From Corallium rubrum (taxonomy: Eukaryota > Cnidaria > Anthozoa > Scleralcyonacea > Coralliidae): a DNA stretch of 64,000 nt. Position 1 is the first letter of the stretch. Each line of letters opens with the position of its first letter. Both the position numbers and the translations under genes were made by a program. A model generated the notes under the pieces. The model was not told the DNA's origin. It worked only from the letters and a program-made list of their open reading frames with translations, and made no database searches. Shown piece after piece: positions 21,189 through 31,745 of the stretch. The DNA lies in assembly GCA_964035015.1 (NCBI GenBank), contig OZ036017.1:2141981-2205980 (forward strand). Direction: 5' to 3'.

Positions 21189-21424
21189 TTATGTACCTTA
21201 AAACCACATGGTCTCAACAAAAGGCAGGAATTAAAATCTAAGAACAGCATAAATTACAAAAAAAAACAATGAACATGTCAGAAGCTTTATAGTAGATGTT
21301 ATTCATTTTAGTTAGTCCTAAATGACGGATGTACTTTTGAATCACTTATTATTATTTATTTATGTTAATTATTTAACTAAATTCTATAGAAGCTATGATT
21401 TTTGTTTTGTAATTAAATTGAACT

Positions 21425-21520
21425 TTTTAACTTTTTAACTTTTTAACTGAAGAAGACCGAATGGGCGAAACGTCTTAACAATAAAACTACTGGTGGAACA
21501 GCTAGAAGTTGCCTGTCTCT
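21425..21520 (+). repeat. Retroelement-type 3' tail (GAAGAAG...GGCGAAACGTC)
   Basis: Three TTTTTAAC units precede CTGAAGAAGACCGAATGGGC and GAAACGTCTTAACAATAAAA. The 'gaagaag...cgaaacgt' signature is common at 3' ends of LINE-, SINE- or Penelope-derived repeats in animals. No coding part of such an element is attached upstream. Confidence 0.55.
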
Positions 21521-22306
21521 TATTATACATATATTCTTTCTTGTATATACATATATATTGCAAATGTATGTATATTAATTTATAGCTAACTGTAACAAAC
21601 TGTTGCTTACAGTCACCAGTGGTAGCAGATACAAGGTCGTATATTAGAGGGGCTAATTCGTAAATACAACGATAAAAACTGGTTTTTTCTTTTTTGCCCC
21701 CCCCCCCCCCCCCTTACGAAAATTTTAGGTCTTTCTTAGCCCCCGCCTTAATAGATATTGGGAGGGCTTAGCCCCCTTGCTAGAAATATTGAGGGGGTGC
21801 TCCCCCCTGTTCCGCCATCTTTATGACAGTCACAACTTGGGAAAAAGTGATATACATACTGTACATTAACAAAATAATCAAATGTATTTACTGTCTAAAT
21901 CCAGGGTTTACGCTGCTGACGATTTTTGGTTGAAGTATTCTTTCACCTAGAGTTATAATTCAAATTATTAGTGACGACGATTGTTTCTTTAATCAGTAAC
22001 GGGAGGTCTAAAAGACTATTGAAATACGGAATCCGTATTCAAACTTAAAGGTAATATATAATTCGAACCGATTATGTACCAAGCTACCAGCTCCTAAGTT
22101 GCATGCGAGCGAAGCTATATTCGAACGTCATGTATTTTTTTGAATGACTTATGTATAAAAATTGACACTGATCTAAAGCTATATTTGTAGTGGTCAGTGC
22201 ATGTCATAAGTTGTATTGTTTTTAAACAAAAAGCGTTTAATTCACTTGTTATTATTTGTATGTAGAGTAACTCGTGTTGTGTAGTCATCAAGCTTAGGCT
22301 TACGTA
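21521..22306. repeat. Dispersed repeat copy plus poly-C tract
   Basis: About 21585-22090 shares scattered blocks with about 30985-31265 (CTGTTGCTT.CAGTCAC, GGGAGGTCTRAAAGACTAT, GAAATAYGGAA), indicating two diverged copies of one repeat in the same orientation. A run of about 16 C (21698-21713) lies within it, followed by a segment of alternating short G and C runs (21740-21815). Confidence 0.55.
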
Positions 22307-22681
22307 GCTAAACGTCGCACAATAGATAAATTTAATTCAGACGATAACTTCGTCGGTAATGCGATGTCGAGTTATTAAACGTCGAATTTAATTGTTTTTA
22401 CTTGGACTCGTTTTACCTTAAAACGACTACTTGAAAAAGGACACTGAATTATCACAGACAGAAGACGCGACGATAATTCGTCGTCGGTAACTCAAACACG
22501 CATCATCGTCGCATTATCCATCTGACTCAGACGAATTTAATTGCAGTGACGAATTTAATCTGTGTGTCGAATTTTATCACCGTGATTTAATCGAGATATA
22601 CATCGCAGTTTTAATTCGTCGAATACAATTCAAACAATTAAATTCGTCTGAATTAAATTCGTCTATTGTGCGACGTTTAGC
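22307..22681. mobile_element. 375-bp MITE with GCTAAACGTCGCACAATAGA termini
   Basis: The first ~37 bp (GCTAAACGTCGCACAATAGA then AATTTAATTCAGACGA) are the inverse of the last ~37 bp with few changes. The interior is dominated by repeats of GAATTTAATT and its inverse around ACGTCG and CGTCGG. Related words recur at 25035-25135 and 50265-50360, suggesting dispersed relatives. No ORF. Confidence 0.75.
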
Positions 22682-23299
22682 GCAGGCCTTGAACGTCGCT
22701 AAAAAGTTTGACAGAAAAAAATAAAATTTAAGTTGTATTAACAGAATCAAGCCGTACATTTTACAGTCATATGAACGCTCTGATTACTCGTGGCAGTCAG
22801 GCGCTTACAGCTATACACTGAGGCTGAAGTGGTAGCTAATGTCATTTATTATATAGTATGCTATCGGATATGAGCTTTTGCGTAATCTGATTGGTTCCCT
22901 ACTACTAGGCTACCAGCTGGAGATTTCGGAGTAGTAAAAAGCATGTTCTTTTTCAAAAACAACCAACCAAGTAATTTAGTTTCACTGCCGAAGGTGTTTC
23001 AGTTTCATTTTTGTATAAAACAAAACCTTTTTCACGACAGCAACGCTAATATAAACAACTGACCCACCTTTTGACTTCATAAAGGTACCTTTTAATCTTT
23101 TTTGTTGATCTGCTTAACACATTTTTTGCCTCTCGAGCAACATTTATACAACATTTCGAAGCTGTTTACCGAACAGCTCCAGCGAGAAACTCTATGTGAA
23201 TGCATCATTACGCATGGCGGAAGTATTAGTTGCCTATGCCGGAAGTTTGTTTCAAACATTTCGCTGTAATTTTGTCTCTTAGCTTGTACAGTGCTTGGC
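22682..23299. other. Unassigned sequence upstream of the LINE fragment
   Basis: No recognisable gene. A 60-codon minus ORF (22577-22759) overlaps the MITE end and is discounted. Nothing 5' of the RT palm belonging to the LINE (endonuclease, ORF1) could be recognised here. Confidence 0.4.
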
Positions 23300-24165
23300 T
23301 ATATAATGAAACAGTTAAACCATTCGCTCTCGTTGTATACGAACTCGGCGAAGCGCCTCGTTGGCCATGAGCTCCTCGTTGGCTATGTCACCAATATGCT
23401 GACGACACCACTATGTATGCTCGTTGCAAACCGGCAAAGCTACAACATTGTCAATCTGAGATGCAGACAGCATTGAATACGTTGTCAGGTTGGACTCTGT
23501 AGACCAGGAATCCACTAAATCCTTCCAAAACGAAAGTTATGTTGTTTTCAACGCAGCAAACGTCACATGTCCACAAACTGGAAAACAGCGACATTGCACT
23601 TAATTGCAACGGAGCTGATCTTGAGAGAGTATATTCTTTCAAATTAATAGGCACTCAAATGAATGAACATTTGTCATGGACAGAACACGTAAAGAAAACG
23701 ATATCTTCATGCTATTCAACCCTTGCAATATTACGAAAACTAAAACACCTTGCGCCGTTTCATGTGAAAAAGCAACTTGCTGAATGCCTCGTTCTTTCGA
23801 GACTGGACTACAATAGCTGTGTTGTGGAGCCTATTCCAGCATATTTAATTAAACGTTTATCCTGGGTGCAATTATCTGCCGCAGCTTTTGTGACTAATCA
23901 CTATGCTAAAGAGATTGATTTACTAAAACTTGGCTGGCTACCCTTAGTAGAACGTCGTGAATACCATTTGCTGAAATTAGCCCACAAAGCCCTGCATAGT
24001 TCAAAATGGCCATCTTATCTTCCATTGGAACGTTATATTCCATCAAGAACACTTAGATCATCATCTGATGGAATTCAACTGGTAGTAACAAAAATAGATG
24101 GCTCTTTTCAATATGCTTGTCCAAAACTTTTAATCGTCTTTCAAAAGACATTAGGAACTGTATAA
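23300..24165 (+). pseudogene. Non-LTR retrotransposon (LINE) reverse transcriptase, 3' part
   Basis: In one frame from about 23392 the catalytic loop YADDTTMYA is followed by a LNTLSGWT helix, one in-frame TAG (about 23502), and LNPSKTKVMLFSTQQ. The thumb follows with FKLIGTQMNEHLSWTEHVKK, HLAPFHVKKQLAECLVLSRL, and a tail with RLSWVQLSAAAFVTNHY and LGWLPLVERREYHLLKLAHK. This is the standard C-terminal half of CR1/L2/Jockey-group LINE pol. The FSLYTN segment before YADD is in another frame, so a shift is present. The sequence after 24165 is AT-rich 3' flank. The copy is 5'-truncated, as is usual for LINEs. Confidence 0.88.
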
Positions 24166-24388
24166 ATCACGCACGGTCTTCCAGATTTTTAAAAACTCAT
24201 TTAATTAGTTCAGCAAAAGAAAGACATAATCTAACATAATACATATATATACAGTATATTTATACATATATTTTATTCTTCTCTGTAATTTTAATAGCAT
24301 ATAATCTCAAAATTTTATCTTTTATCTGTAAGCATATCGTATATATTCAAATTATAGTTAATTCGTATTACTTATACTTAATTGTTAA

Positions 24389-24658
24389 CATAGGAAATAT
24401 TTGCAAGCGAATAGAATTTTTATGTCTTCCATCGGTCCGGTTTATATTGTAATTGAGAATGTAAATAACGCAAACCTTATTAATGAGAACTAACATGACC
24501 TAAAGGCAAAGAGGTGGTCTGTCTTTACAAATGGTAAAGATCTAATTACAGCTACCTCCTATAGGGCTTAAGCTGTTATATAGGTATCACATTCAAGAGT
24601 GCAGTCTCAGTAACCGCCGCTCTTCGCAAAGACAGGTATAGACGAACGATTTCAATTT
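24389..24658 (+). repeat. Repeat Y, copy 1 (270 bp)
   Basis: AGGAAATATTTGCAAGCGAA through ...GACGAACGATTTCAATTTG. It is essentially identical to 29887-30153 in the same orientation, 5.5 kb away, so this is a recent duplication or a young mobile unit. It contains GTCTTTACAAATGGTAAAGA (small hairpin) and no ORF. The segment between it and the LINE (24166-24388) is AT-rich. Confidence 0.92.
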
Positions 24659-25613
24659 GATTTTTAAACCTTCAAGTTGGTTTTGGTGTTCTTCGTCTTC
24701 AAGGTAAGAGTTGTTTTGAATTTTACGTTACTATGCTGTTCAGCGTTCTTTATTGTTTTACCAAGGCAAAGGTGTCTAGTCATGCGCTTATCTTTAGCTT
24801 TATGCTAATTTACATTCAGGCAAAAAACGTTTATAACTTGCCTACTGAACATGCTTTCTAGTATATTTGTGCGCATCTCTCCGTTTTACTTAAGTCCTTT
24901 GCCAACTATTCAGTACTGACTTTTTGCCGGGGTTACATTATATTGCCTGTGTCGTTGTGCATAAATTATGATAACATATCTTTTGTGTGCGTATTGGACG
25001 TTTTGGCGCGATCTAGCGGGATTTTCCTTGCTGGTCACTGAATTAAATTCGTCGCATAAAACGAATTCGAGTTTACGTCGACTAGTCGACGAAGCTAACT
25101 ATGAATTAAATTCGTCTGAATGAAATGCAACGTATAAATCAGGCCTAATCCTTGGCTTAATACAGTTTACACTGATAGAAACTACTAATTAAGAGTCAAA
25201 TATCTACATTTGGCTTGTACTCATCACGCTTTTCGGTTATCATTGTTCGCACCTCTCCGCTTCTGAAAATAATTGCTATTTTCGCCAAGTAAATAGTTAT
25301 CTGCTCTATATGAAGTCACAAGCTACTGGAGTAAGTTCGTATGAGGCTATTATAGTATCGTCAAACTAAAGATCGCGACTAGCTGTATTTCCTCCATCCC
25401 CAGTTACCGTACGTAATTTTGGTGTTCGATTGCATACGTATGGGGCTACGAGATTGAACTCTTAAACGCCACAAAATATTCCTTCTTGTATAATACCACG
25501 CGGTAGCGGCATTAGGTTTGAATGTTTCATCCGAAGTGCATGTTGTTATAATAAACACATCCTTCCGACTTTTAGAACCGCGCCAGAATCGCCGTCGACT
25601 CAGCGTGGGGTAA
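24659..25613. other. Unassigned, with a MITE-like fragment at 25035-25135
   Basis: Contains TGAATTAAATTCGTC-type words and the palindrome GTCGACTAGTCGAC (25078-25091), similar to the interior of the MITE at 22307-22681. Otherwise no feature was recognised. Confidence 0.4.
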
Positions 25614-25988
25614 TCACCTTTTGATAATTATCTCTGTTAATTCCCACAATTCTGCTTCTAGTGTTATGAAATATACTATCCGCCCGGCATTGCTCAGCCA
25701 TTTGGTGTTGCAGGTGCATGGCGATTTGCAAGCGATGTAATCTTCAAGCTTATACCGCATGGTTAAACCTTGTGAGCTAATCTGTATTTTGCACGCAGTG
25801 TTTTTACATTTTTGGTATGTCCGGTTACTGATAGGAGTACTCGCCTGTGTGTCAGGGCGGCTTTTCAGTACTGCCACAGTTGATTGGTGTGCAGGATATT
25901 TGAGATAAATTAGATTACATCTTAACTCTTTCTTGTCCGAATTGGTCTTTAGTATTTTATTCTGGCTAACGCCGTCGATTTTATTCAC
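25614..25988 (-). CDS. Unrecognised 124-codon Cys-containing ORF
   Basis: The first ~22 codons are sequence of the TTAA MITE at 25922-26021, so the apparent start is an accident. The remaining ~100 codons have a Cys/Lys pattern (KCKNTACKIQISSQ, then YIACKSPCTCNTKW) and end with RIVYFITLEAELWELTE. The 'CK.C..CK' and 'I.CKS...VYFI' spacing weakly recalls the Cys-rich region before GIY-YIG nuclease domains in Penelope-like elements, but the GIY-YIG motif itself is not seen. It may be non-coding. Confidence 0.2.
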   Translation of the reverse strand: MNKIDGVSQNKILKTNSDKKELRCNLIYLKYPAHQSTVAVLKSRPDTQASTPISNRTYQKCKNTACKIQISSQGLTMRYKLEDYIACKSPCTCNTKWLSNAGRIVYFITLEAELWELTEIIIKR

Positions 25989-26133
25989 CTCTGGGGAAGC
26001 CCCCGGACAGGAATGAGTTATAAACTATCTCTTTAACTCTTTCTTGTCCGAGTTGGTCTTTGGTAATTTATTCTGGCTAACGCCAGACGATTTTATTCAC
26101 CTCTGGGGAAGCCCCTGGACAGGAATGAGTTAA
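25922..26133. mobile_element. Dimer of about 100-bp TTAA-ended MITEs (piggyBac-like), locus 1
   Basis: Two units (25922-26021 and 26033-26133) each start TTAACTCTTTCTTGTCC and end GGACAGGAATGAGTTA(A/T), giving TTAA at the edges and inverted ends. The 11-nt spacer AAACTATCTCT is the same as in the dimer at 62814-63026. TTAA target use is the hallmark of piggyBac elements; no transposase is nearby. Each interior carries TCTGGCTAACGCC and GATTTTATTCACCTCTGG. Confidence 0.88.
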
Positions 26134-27169
26134 TATTCAAGAGGCTACAACAGCGGCGACGTGACAGGTTGGCATTTCTGTGAAAGAATACAAGAGTAAG
26201 AATAAGAATAAGAATAAGAATACAAGAGTGGCCCTCAAAACACTTTTCGATTTCAATTAGCCCTCTAGGGATCTCTATACGAAGGGCTCGACTGACTAGC
26301 CATATCACTATTAATTTTTGCTTATTAAAGAAAAAAGCGGCCATATGGTATATTCTATACTACGGAAGTTTGAAGGTGCTTGTTTTCTCTCAATGCGGTA
26401 GGGCAAAAGCAATCTATGATCCAACTGTTTATTATACAATAACCGCTCTATCTGTTTTTCGCGTCATTTGAACTAATTTAGTTCTTAATAAATTCAATCT
26501 ACATTTTTACAGGAATTTTAAGGTAGTCATACTCAGTTTTAAATATAAAAATTTTAATATTATATACTTTTGTCTCAGTAATAAACAGGGATTTAAGATC
26601 TAGTATACGTCAACTCAACGACGATGTCCTTTAAACAAAATAATTCCTTTTGTAAAACAAAGAGACTGAATAATTTTGAGTCCCAATGTCCCTAATTCGC
26701 CGTAGCCTGTTGTTCTCGTTCCTCACTTTACTGTATGTGCGGCATTGTTCCAGCACTGACTGGCCTTTAACTTTATGACGTTGTCCTCAACTGAGGTTTA
26801 CTTATTAACAGATTTTGGCCACCCAAGGGTCAAGGCTGGTGACGTTGCGACATTAACCTGTCCGCCATGCAAAATATAGTTCATATTCCTTCACGTTTCT
26901 CTCAATCTACTAAAAGTTTTGCTTTACTATCATTATTACTACTACCACTACTACTATCATTCAGTTATTATTATTTGATTATTATTATTATTATTATTGT
27001 TATTGCTATTATCATTATTTCTGCAATGTAACTACATATCTTTTGTCTTTGCCCATTCAACGAGGCATAATTGCTTGTTATTCATGAAGCTTACATGTTG
27101 TTATTCAGGCTTCATTGCATGTTTTGACTAAGGCTTTGTCCTCGCTTTGTTGTGATGACTTTACTACCA
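26134..27169. other. Unassigned, with short (AAGAAT)n and ATT-rich runs
   Basis: A short AAGAAT repeat at about 26195-26222 and imperfect ATT/ACT triplets at 26925-27020. A diverged hairpin unit (CCTCAACTGAGG, 26785-26796), followed by AGATTTTGGCCACCCAAG, is an early member of the hairpin-bearing repeat that culminates at 27616-27840. No gene recognised. Confidence 0.45.
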
Positions 27170-27366
27170 CTTTAAGAATTTTATTCTGGCTAACGCCACA
27201 CGATTTTATTCAGCATATGGGAAGGTCTTGGGCTATAAGGGGTTGAACAACTATGTCGCGCTATCTCCTTGGCCCTGTGTAGTCCATGGCCACTTTAAGA
27301 ATTTTATTCTGGCTAACACCAGACGATTTTATTCAGCAGATGAGAAGGTATTGGGCTAGAGGGGTT
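27170..27366. repeat. Two diverged copies related to the TTAA MITE interior
   Basis: CACTTTAAGAATTTTATTCT then GGCTAACGCC.GACGATTTTA appears at about 27170-27245 and 27292-27366, with GGGAAGG or GAGAAGG and GGGGTTAA/GGGGTTGA at the ends. These share TTTATTCTGGCTAACGCC and GATTTTATTC with the dimer units at 25922 and 62814 but have different ends, so they are an older subfamily. Confidence 0.7.
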
Positions 27367-27615
27367 AATTACGTAAAGCAATATTTGCTCTTGCATGCAA
27401 TTCGAGGGTTCCTCCTCGCTCTTTCTGTGATGACTTTGTTCTCACAGCCGTGTTTATCGAGCTAATTGCTTCTACATGTTTTGTTGGGGCTTTGTCCTCA
27501 CAATTTTGTTTTGTGGCATACAAGGGTTAGCGTTGACGCCGCAACACTAATGTTTGCCATGTAATAACAGTAATGTTTGCCATGCTTGACCTGCCACAAC
27601 CGTTATTGGTTCTGT

Positions 27616-27840
27616 CCTAACTTTTGTTAGGTTCGTTCCTCACCTTAATTGGCTGAGGTATTGTTTTAACCTTTTGGTTAGGCAATTTTTCTCCATGTAT
27701 TTGGAGTGTGTTCCTCATGTTATGTGAGGTTTTGTCCCAACTTCTGTTGGGTTGTCCTCACCTTAATTGGCTGAGGTATTGTTTTAACCTTTTGGTAAAA
27801 CAATTTCTCCATGTATTGGAGTTTTTTCCTCATATGAGGT
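27616..27840. repeat. Run of eleven consecutive small perfect hairpins
   Basis: In 225 bp nearly every base pair of short words is self-complementary: CCTAAC-tttt-GTTAGG (27616), CCTCA...TGAGG (27638), TAACC-tttt-GGTTA (27667), CTCCA...TGGAG (27691), CCTCAT...GTGAGG (27713), CCCAAC-ttct-GTTGGG (27736), CCTCA...TGAGG (27756), TTTTAACC-tttt-GGTAAAA (27782), CTCCA...TTGGAG (27807), CCTCATATGAGG (27828). The second half repeats the first with changes, a tandem duplication of about 118 bp. Relatives flank it at 26785, 28196-28211 and 28266-28281. Function unknown. Confidence 0.85.
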
Positions 27841-28069
27841 TTATTTATTAATAGATTTTGGCCATCCAAGGCTAGTGATGCGGCGACATTAAACTGTCTG
27901 CCATGCTTGTCCTTGCGAAAAACTCTATAATCACAGGTCCTCTATTTACAACAGCTATGCTTCTGGCAGCTGACAGAGTTAACCTGTATAGATAAAGATT
28001 ATTGTTATCTTTCACGTTTTGCTAAATCTACTCAACGTTTTGGTTTACTCAACGTTGGTTTACTATAGA

Positions 28070-28172
<103 letters not shown>

Positions 28173-28281
28173 GTATTAGTATTGGCGGATGTGTTTTAAC
28201 CTTATGGTTAAGCGATTTGGCATCCATTTATTTAGAGTTGGTCCTCACTGGAGTTGCAGTATTCTCCCAACATGTGTTGGG

Positions 28282-29657
28282 TGATCTCATTAAATTTTGA
28301 ATCCAGGGCTTGATCCTAAACATTTTATGGTGTTTATTTTCTTTACACTAATTACATATATGGCACCCTCATTTTTGTCTTCGCCTTTGAGGGTGTCAAG
28401 TGAATTTTCTGGTTGTGAACCATCTCATGCACATATGTGAATATCCTGTACCTTGGATTAGATTCTGCCGTTTTGTTTTCTTTTGCCTTACAGAATTCCG
28501 TGCTCGTCCCACCCAGAGCTTGATTACCAATTTTTTCCGAGTGCCTAAATGGTGGATCTACACGGTTGAGTCAGCATTTGGGGGACCAGATTTCAAATAT
28601 ATACATAATCAAGTGTGTCACTGACGACGGAGGGACAAGCGGAACAACAAATATTACAAATATTCAGCAAACTTTGTCAACTTAGCCTTACATTTAGAAT
28701 CTTATTTAAGCACTTAACAATTTTCAGGAACAGATGTAAGGACTCTATATAATTTTATTGATGCTTCGTGGGGAAGCTTGCTGGTTTTATCTTGTCCCCA
28801 CTCAGGTTTTCCTGTCAACTGGCTTTTCCCAAAGGGTTTTTACCAGCAGCAGGTTTTTTCCTGGCTTCCCTGATTTACCAGCTTGTATAGACCACTTGCA
28901 CTTATTTCTTGGGTGGATGTCAACTACAAACTATAGTATCTTCATTGATTAATTTCTCGGTTAAAGTCGAACTTTTATGTTGTCCTCCAGATCCACCGTT
29001 TTTGACGTAAGGAGCAAGAGGTGTATATAAATACGTGTAATGGCATACTCATAACGATTTAGTAGTAAATTAGGAGACTGTCTAGCAAGGGCAGCAGTCT
29101 TTCCAAGGCCTTGTAACAATTAGCTTGACCAATTTTATTGAAAGTTTGCAGTTTGTGTTCACTGGAGAACGGGATTATCTAGCAAGGGCGGAAATCCTTT
29201 CACCTCCTTGAAACAAACCGAGCTAGGCTAAGCCAAGCCGACAGAGCTGTCTTATTGAAGTGTCACAGATCCGTTTAGGTTAGTATTTTAGAACGAGTAA
29301 TTTTTGTTTGGCAACGATTGCAATCTTTCATGTTCGTTGACGCGTTCTTGTATGGCTGCATATTAGGTTACTGTGATTTCCTCAAAAAAAAAAATTTATC
29401 GCATGAAGATATATTCATTAAGTGCAACGCGAATTGCGCTAACAACCTCATGTCTCCGTATCAGGGGAAATGCCTTACAAGGCTGATTAGAGCCAGAAAT
29501 CTTGCTTACACTGTAGAGATATTTTGAAAGTTTTGTATCATAAGCGCTAGACGCTATTGCGATTACTGGACAATTTAGACAGCTTGTGTCCCGGCGTTTC
29601 TTATCAGCACTGCATTTGCCTGGGGTGGGGCGGTATCATTATTGCATAATGATCCTT
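28282..29657. other. Unassigned; possible splice acceptor near 28492
   Basis: A pyrimidine tract ending TTTTGCCTTACAG (about 28480-28492) looks like a 3' splice site. The frame after it stays open to 28624 (TNFFRVPKWWIYTVESAFGG), but there is no known domain. About 29085-29150 and 29170-29250 are diverged direct repeats sharing TCTAGCAAGGGC and TCTTATTGAAG/TTTTATTGAAAG. No confident gene. Confidence 0.35.
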
Positions 29658-29886
29658 TGGCGTTTTATTGCCCTCACCTTCACTGGGCTCAATCATCAGT
29701 TTGAATTATGGAAAATAATTATGTAATTTAATTATGACTTCTTAATAAACGCGGCTGTGGTCCAAGGGGACCATAGCCAATTTATCCCAATTGGTGTATT
29801 TCATTTTCCTTGTGGGTTGCCCAGTAAACAGAGCTCAGTCAATGCAGTGCTGATATTAATCAGAGAGAGACGGTGGAAGACATAAA
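29658..29886 (+). repeat. Repeat X, first copy (229 bp, TG start)
   Basis: Starts TGGCGTTTTATTGCCCTCAC and runs to ...GACGGTGGAAGACATAAA. An essentially identical second copy is at 30229-30457. It contains the hairpin GGCTGTGGTCC-AAG-GGGACCATAGCC. The arrangement X-Y-linker-X' resembles a miniature LTR element, but the 5-bp flanks outside the two X copies do not match each other. Confidence 0.9.
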
Positions 29887-30153
29887 GGAAATATTTGCAA
29901 GCGAATAGAATTTTTATGTCTTCCATCGGTCCGGTTTATATTGTAATTGAGAATGTAAATAACGCAAACCTTATTAATGAGAACTAACATGACCTAAAGG
30001 CAAAGAGGTGGTCTGTCTTTACAAATGGTAAAGATCTAATTACAGCTACCTCCTATAGGGCTTAAGCTGTTATATAGGTATCACATTCAAGAGTGCAGTC
30101 TCAGTAACCGCCGCTCTTCGCAAAGACAGGTATAGACGAACGATTTCAATTTG
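29887..30153 (+). repeat. Repeat Y, copy 2 (about 267 bp), between two X copies
   Basis: Near-identical to 24389-24658. Here it is immediately preceded by repeat X and followed by about 75 bp of unique linker before the second X. At the 24 kb locus Y stands alone, so X and Y are separable units. Confidence 0.92.
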
Positions 30154-30228
30154 CCCACCCGCCTCCCCTTCAGCTGACCACCTTTCTGCTTTGTGATGTA
30201 TTAGATTCTGTATTATTCTTTGCCTATC

Positions 30229-30457
30229 TGGCGTTTTATTGCCCTCACCTTCACTGGGCTCAATCATCAGTTTGAATTATGGAAAATAATTATGTAATTT
30301 AATTATGACTTCTTAATAAACGCGGCTGTGGTCCAAGGGGACCATAGCCAATTTATCCCAATTGGTGTATTTCATTTTCCTTGTGGGTTGCCCAGTAAAC
30401 AGAGCTCAGTCAATGCAGTGCTGATATTAATCAGAGAGAGACGGTGGAAGACATAAA
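30229..30457 (+). repeat. Repeat X, second copy (229 bp)
   Basis: Same length and sequence as 29658-29886, in direct orientation, 571 bp from start to start. The flank after it (TGTAATTTTTGCGG) differs from the Y sequence that follows the first copy. Confidence 0.9.
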
Positions 30458-31314
30458 TGTAATTTTTGCGGATGAAGAGCCACTAGTTGGAATGCCGTAA
30501 TAAATCGTTAATAAATAATAATATAAATAAAAATACATACAACTCGAGCTCATGGTATAACACGTTAAATATTTCATGCACTTGACTTTCATTAACATAC
30601 TCTGAATTGACACATATCACTGAAATATTTTGACTTGATTTCAAGATACTAAAATCTTGTTGTAGTGTAGAGGAAGTTAAACTAGTCAAGGATCCGTCAG
30701 ACCAGTGTCAGTGATCAGTTGCGTAGTTATGGAATGTGCCAACTAGTGCAAATATTATTAAACAGTATTATGGCGACAATTGTTTCGATTTGTGTTAAAA
30801 AAGGTTCTTTTATCAACTAACATTGCATTAAACACATCTCGAAGCAATAAACTCCCAGTTTTTTAAACTTAAAATTGGTTAAAACAATCTAGTCTCGAAC
30901 GTTAACCGCTTAACTTCGTCGGCATGTTCCATCGTTTACTACATTCCTTTCATACTATGTCAGTATATGTCGTTTTGTTTTCCTTTTCTAGCTGATTATA
31001 GCAGACTGTTGCTTCCAGTCACACATACACTGGCATGGACAGGAGTACCATTACCATCAATTTACTAAAAAAGTGACTCAAACACAAAAAGAGTCAAACA
31101 AATATAGTCAAACTTACCATCTCAATCTAGAGTTCACGGTGCTGATTCTTTTACCTTTTGAGTTATAATTTAAATAAGCTGTGGGAGGTCTGAAAGACTA
31201 TAGAAATATGGAACTCAAAAAATGATATTGATATTATAATTACTACTGGGTTACCAAGAACTAATTAAGCCTGCAAAACAGGCTTGTTTCGAGCTTCAGT
31301 TTTGGATGATTTAT
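30458..31314. other. Unassigned; includes diverged repeat shared with 21.6-22.1 kb
   Basis: About 30985-31265 is the second member of the dispersed repeat described at 21521-22306. Short minus ORFs (60-68 codons) have no recognisable domain. Confidence 0.4.
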
Positions 31315-31745
31315 GTATAGGTACGGAAGCCGAGAGGTGTAAATGAAAGTACGTTTTGAAAACTCGTTTTGAAAACTCGTTTCACAAGTACGTACTTGAA
31401 GTTCGTTGGGGAAAACCGAAAGTACGTAGTTCAAAAAGTGAAAGTACGTAGTTCGTGACCTAGCAACCATCTAAAATGTGAAAAGTGAAAGTACGTAGTT
31501 CGCAACCTAGCAACTGGTTTCTACTGTTTAAGTCAGGGGGGTTTAAGTCGTTTAACAGGATGGGTTTCAATTGTTTTGATTCAGCCGCAACACCACTACT
31601 TCATCACAACCAGTGACCGCAACTATTTGATTGCAAAGAAAGTATCTTTTCCTTAAGTATACCAATATAAATGCTATCTAAAGTTTAGTTCCGTGATGCT
31701 TTGATCAGTTTGATGCTCTGGGCGCCCAGTGGCGATGGTTCTGTC

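Noticed and set aside
29658-30457. Confident LTR mini-retrotransposon call for X-Y-X'
   Set aside because: The flanking 5-bp sequences do not match and no primer-binding site or polypurine tract was seen; kept only as an arrangement of repeats.
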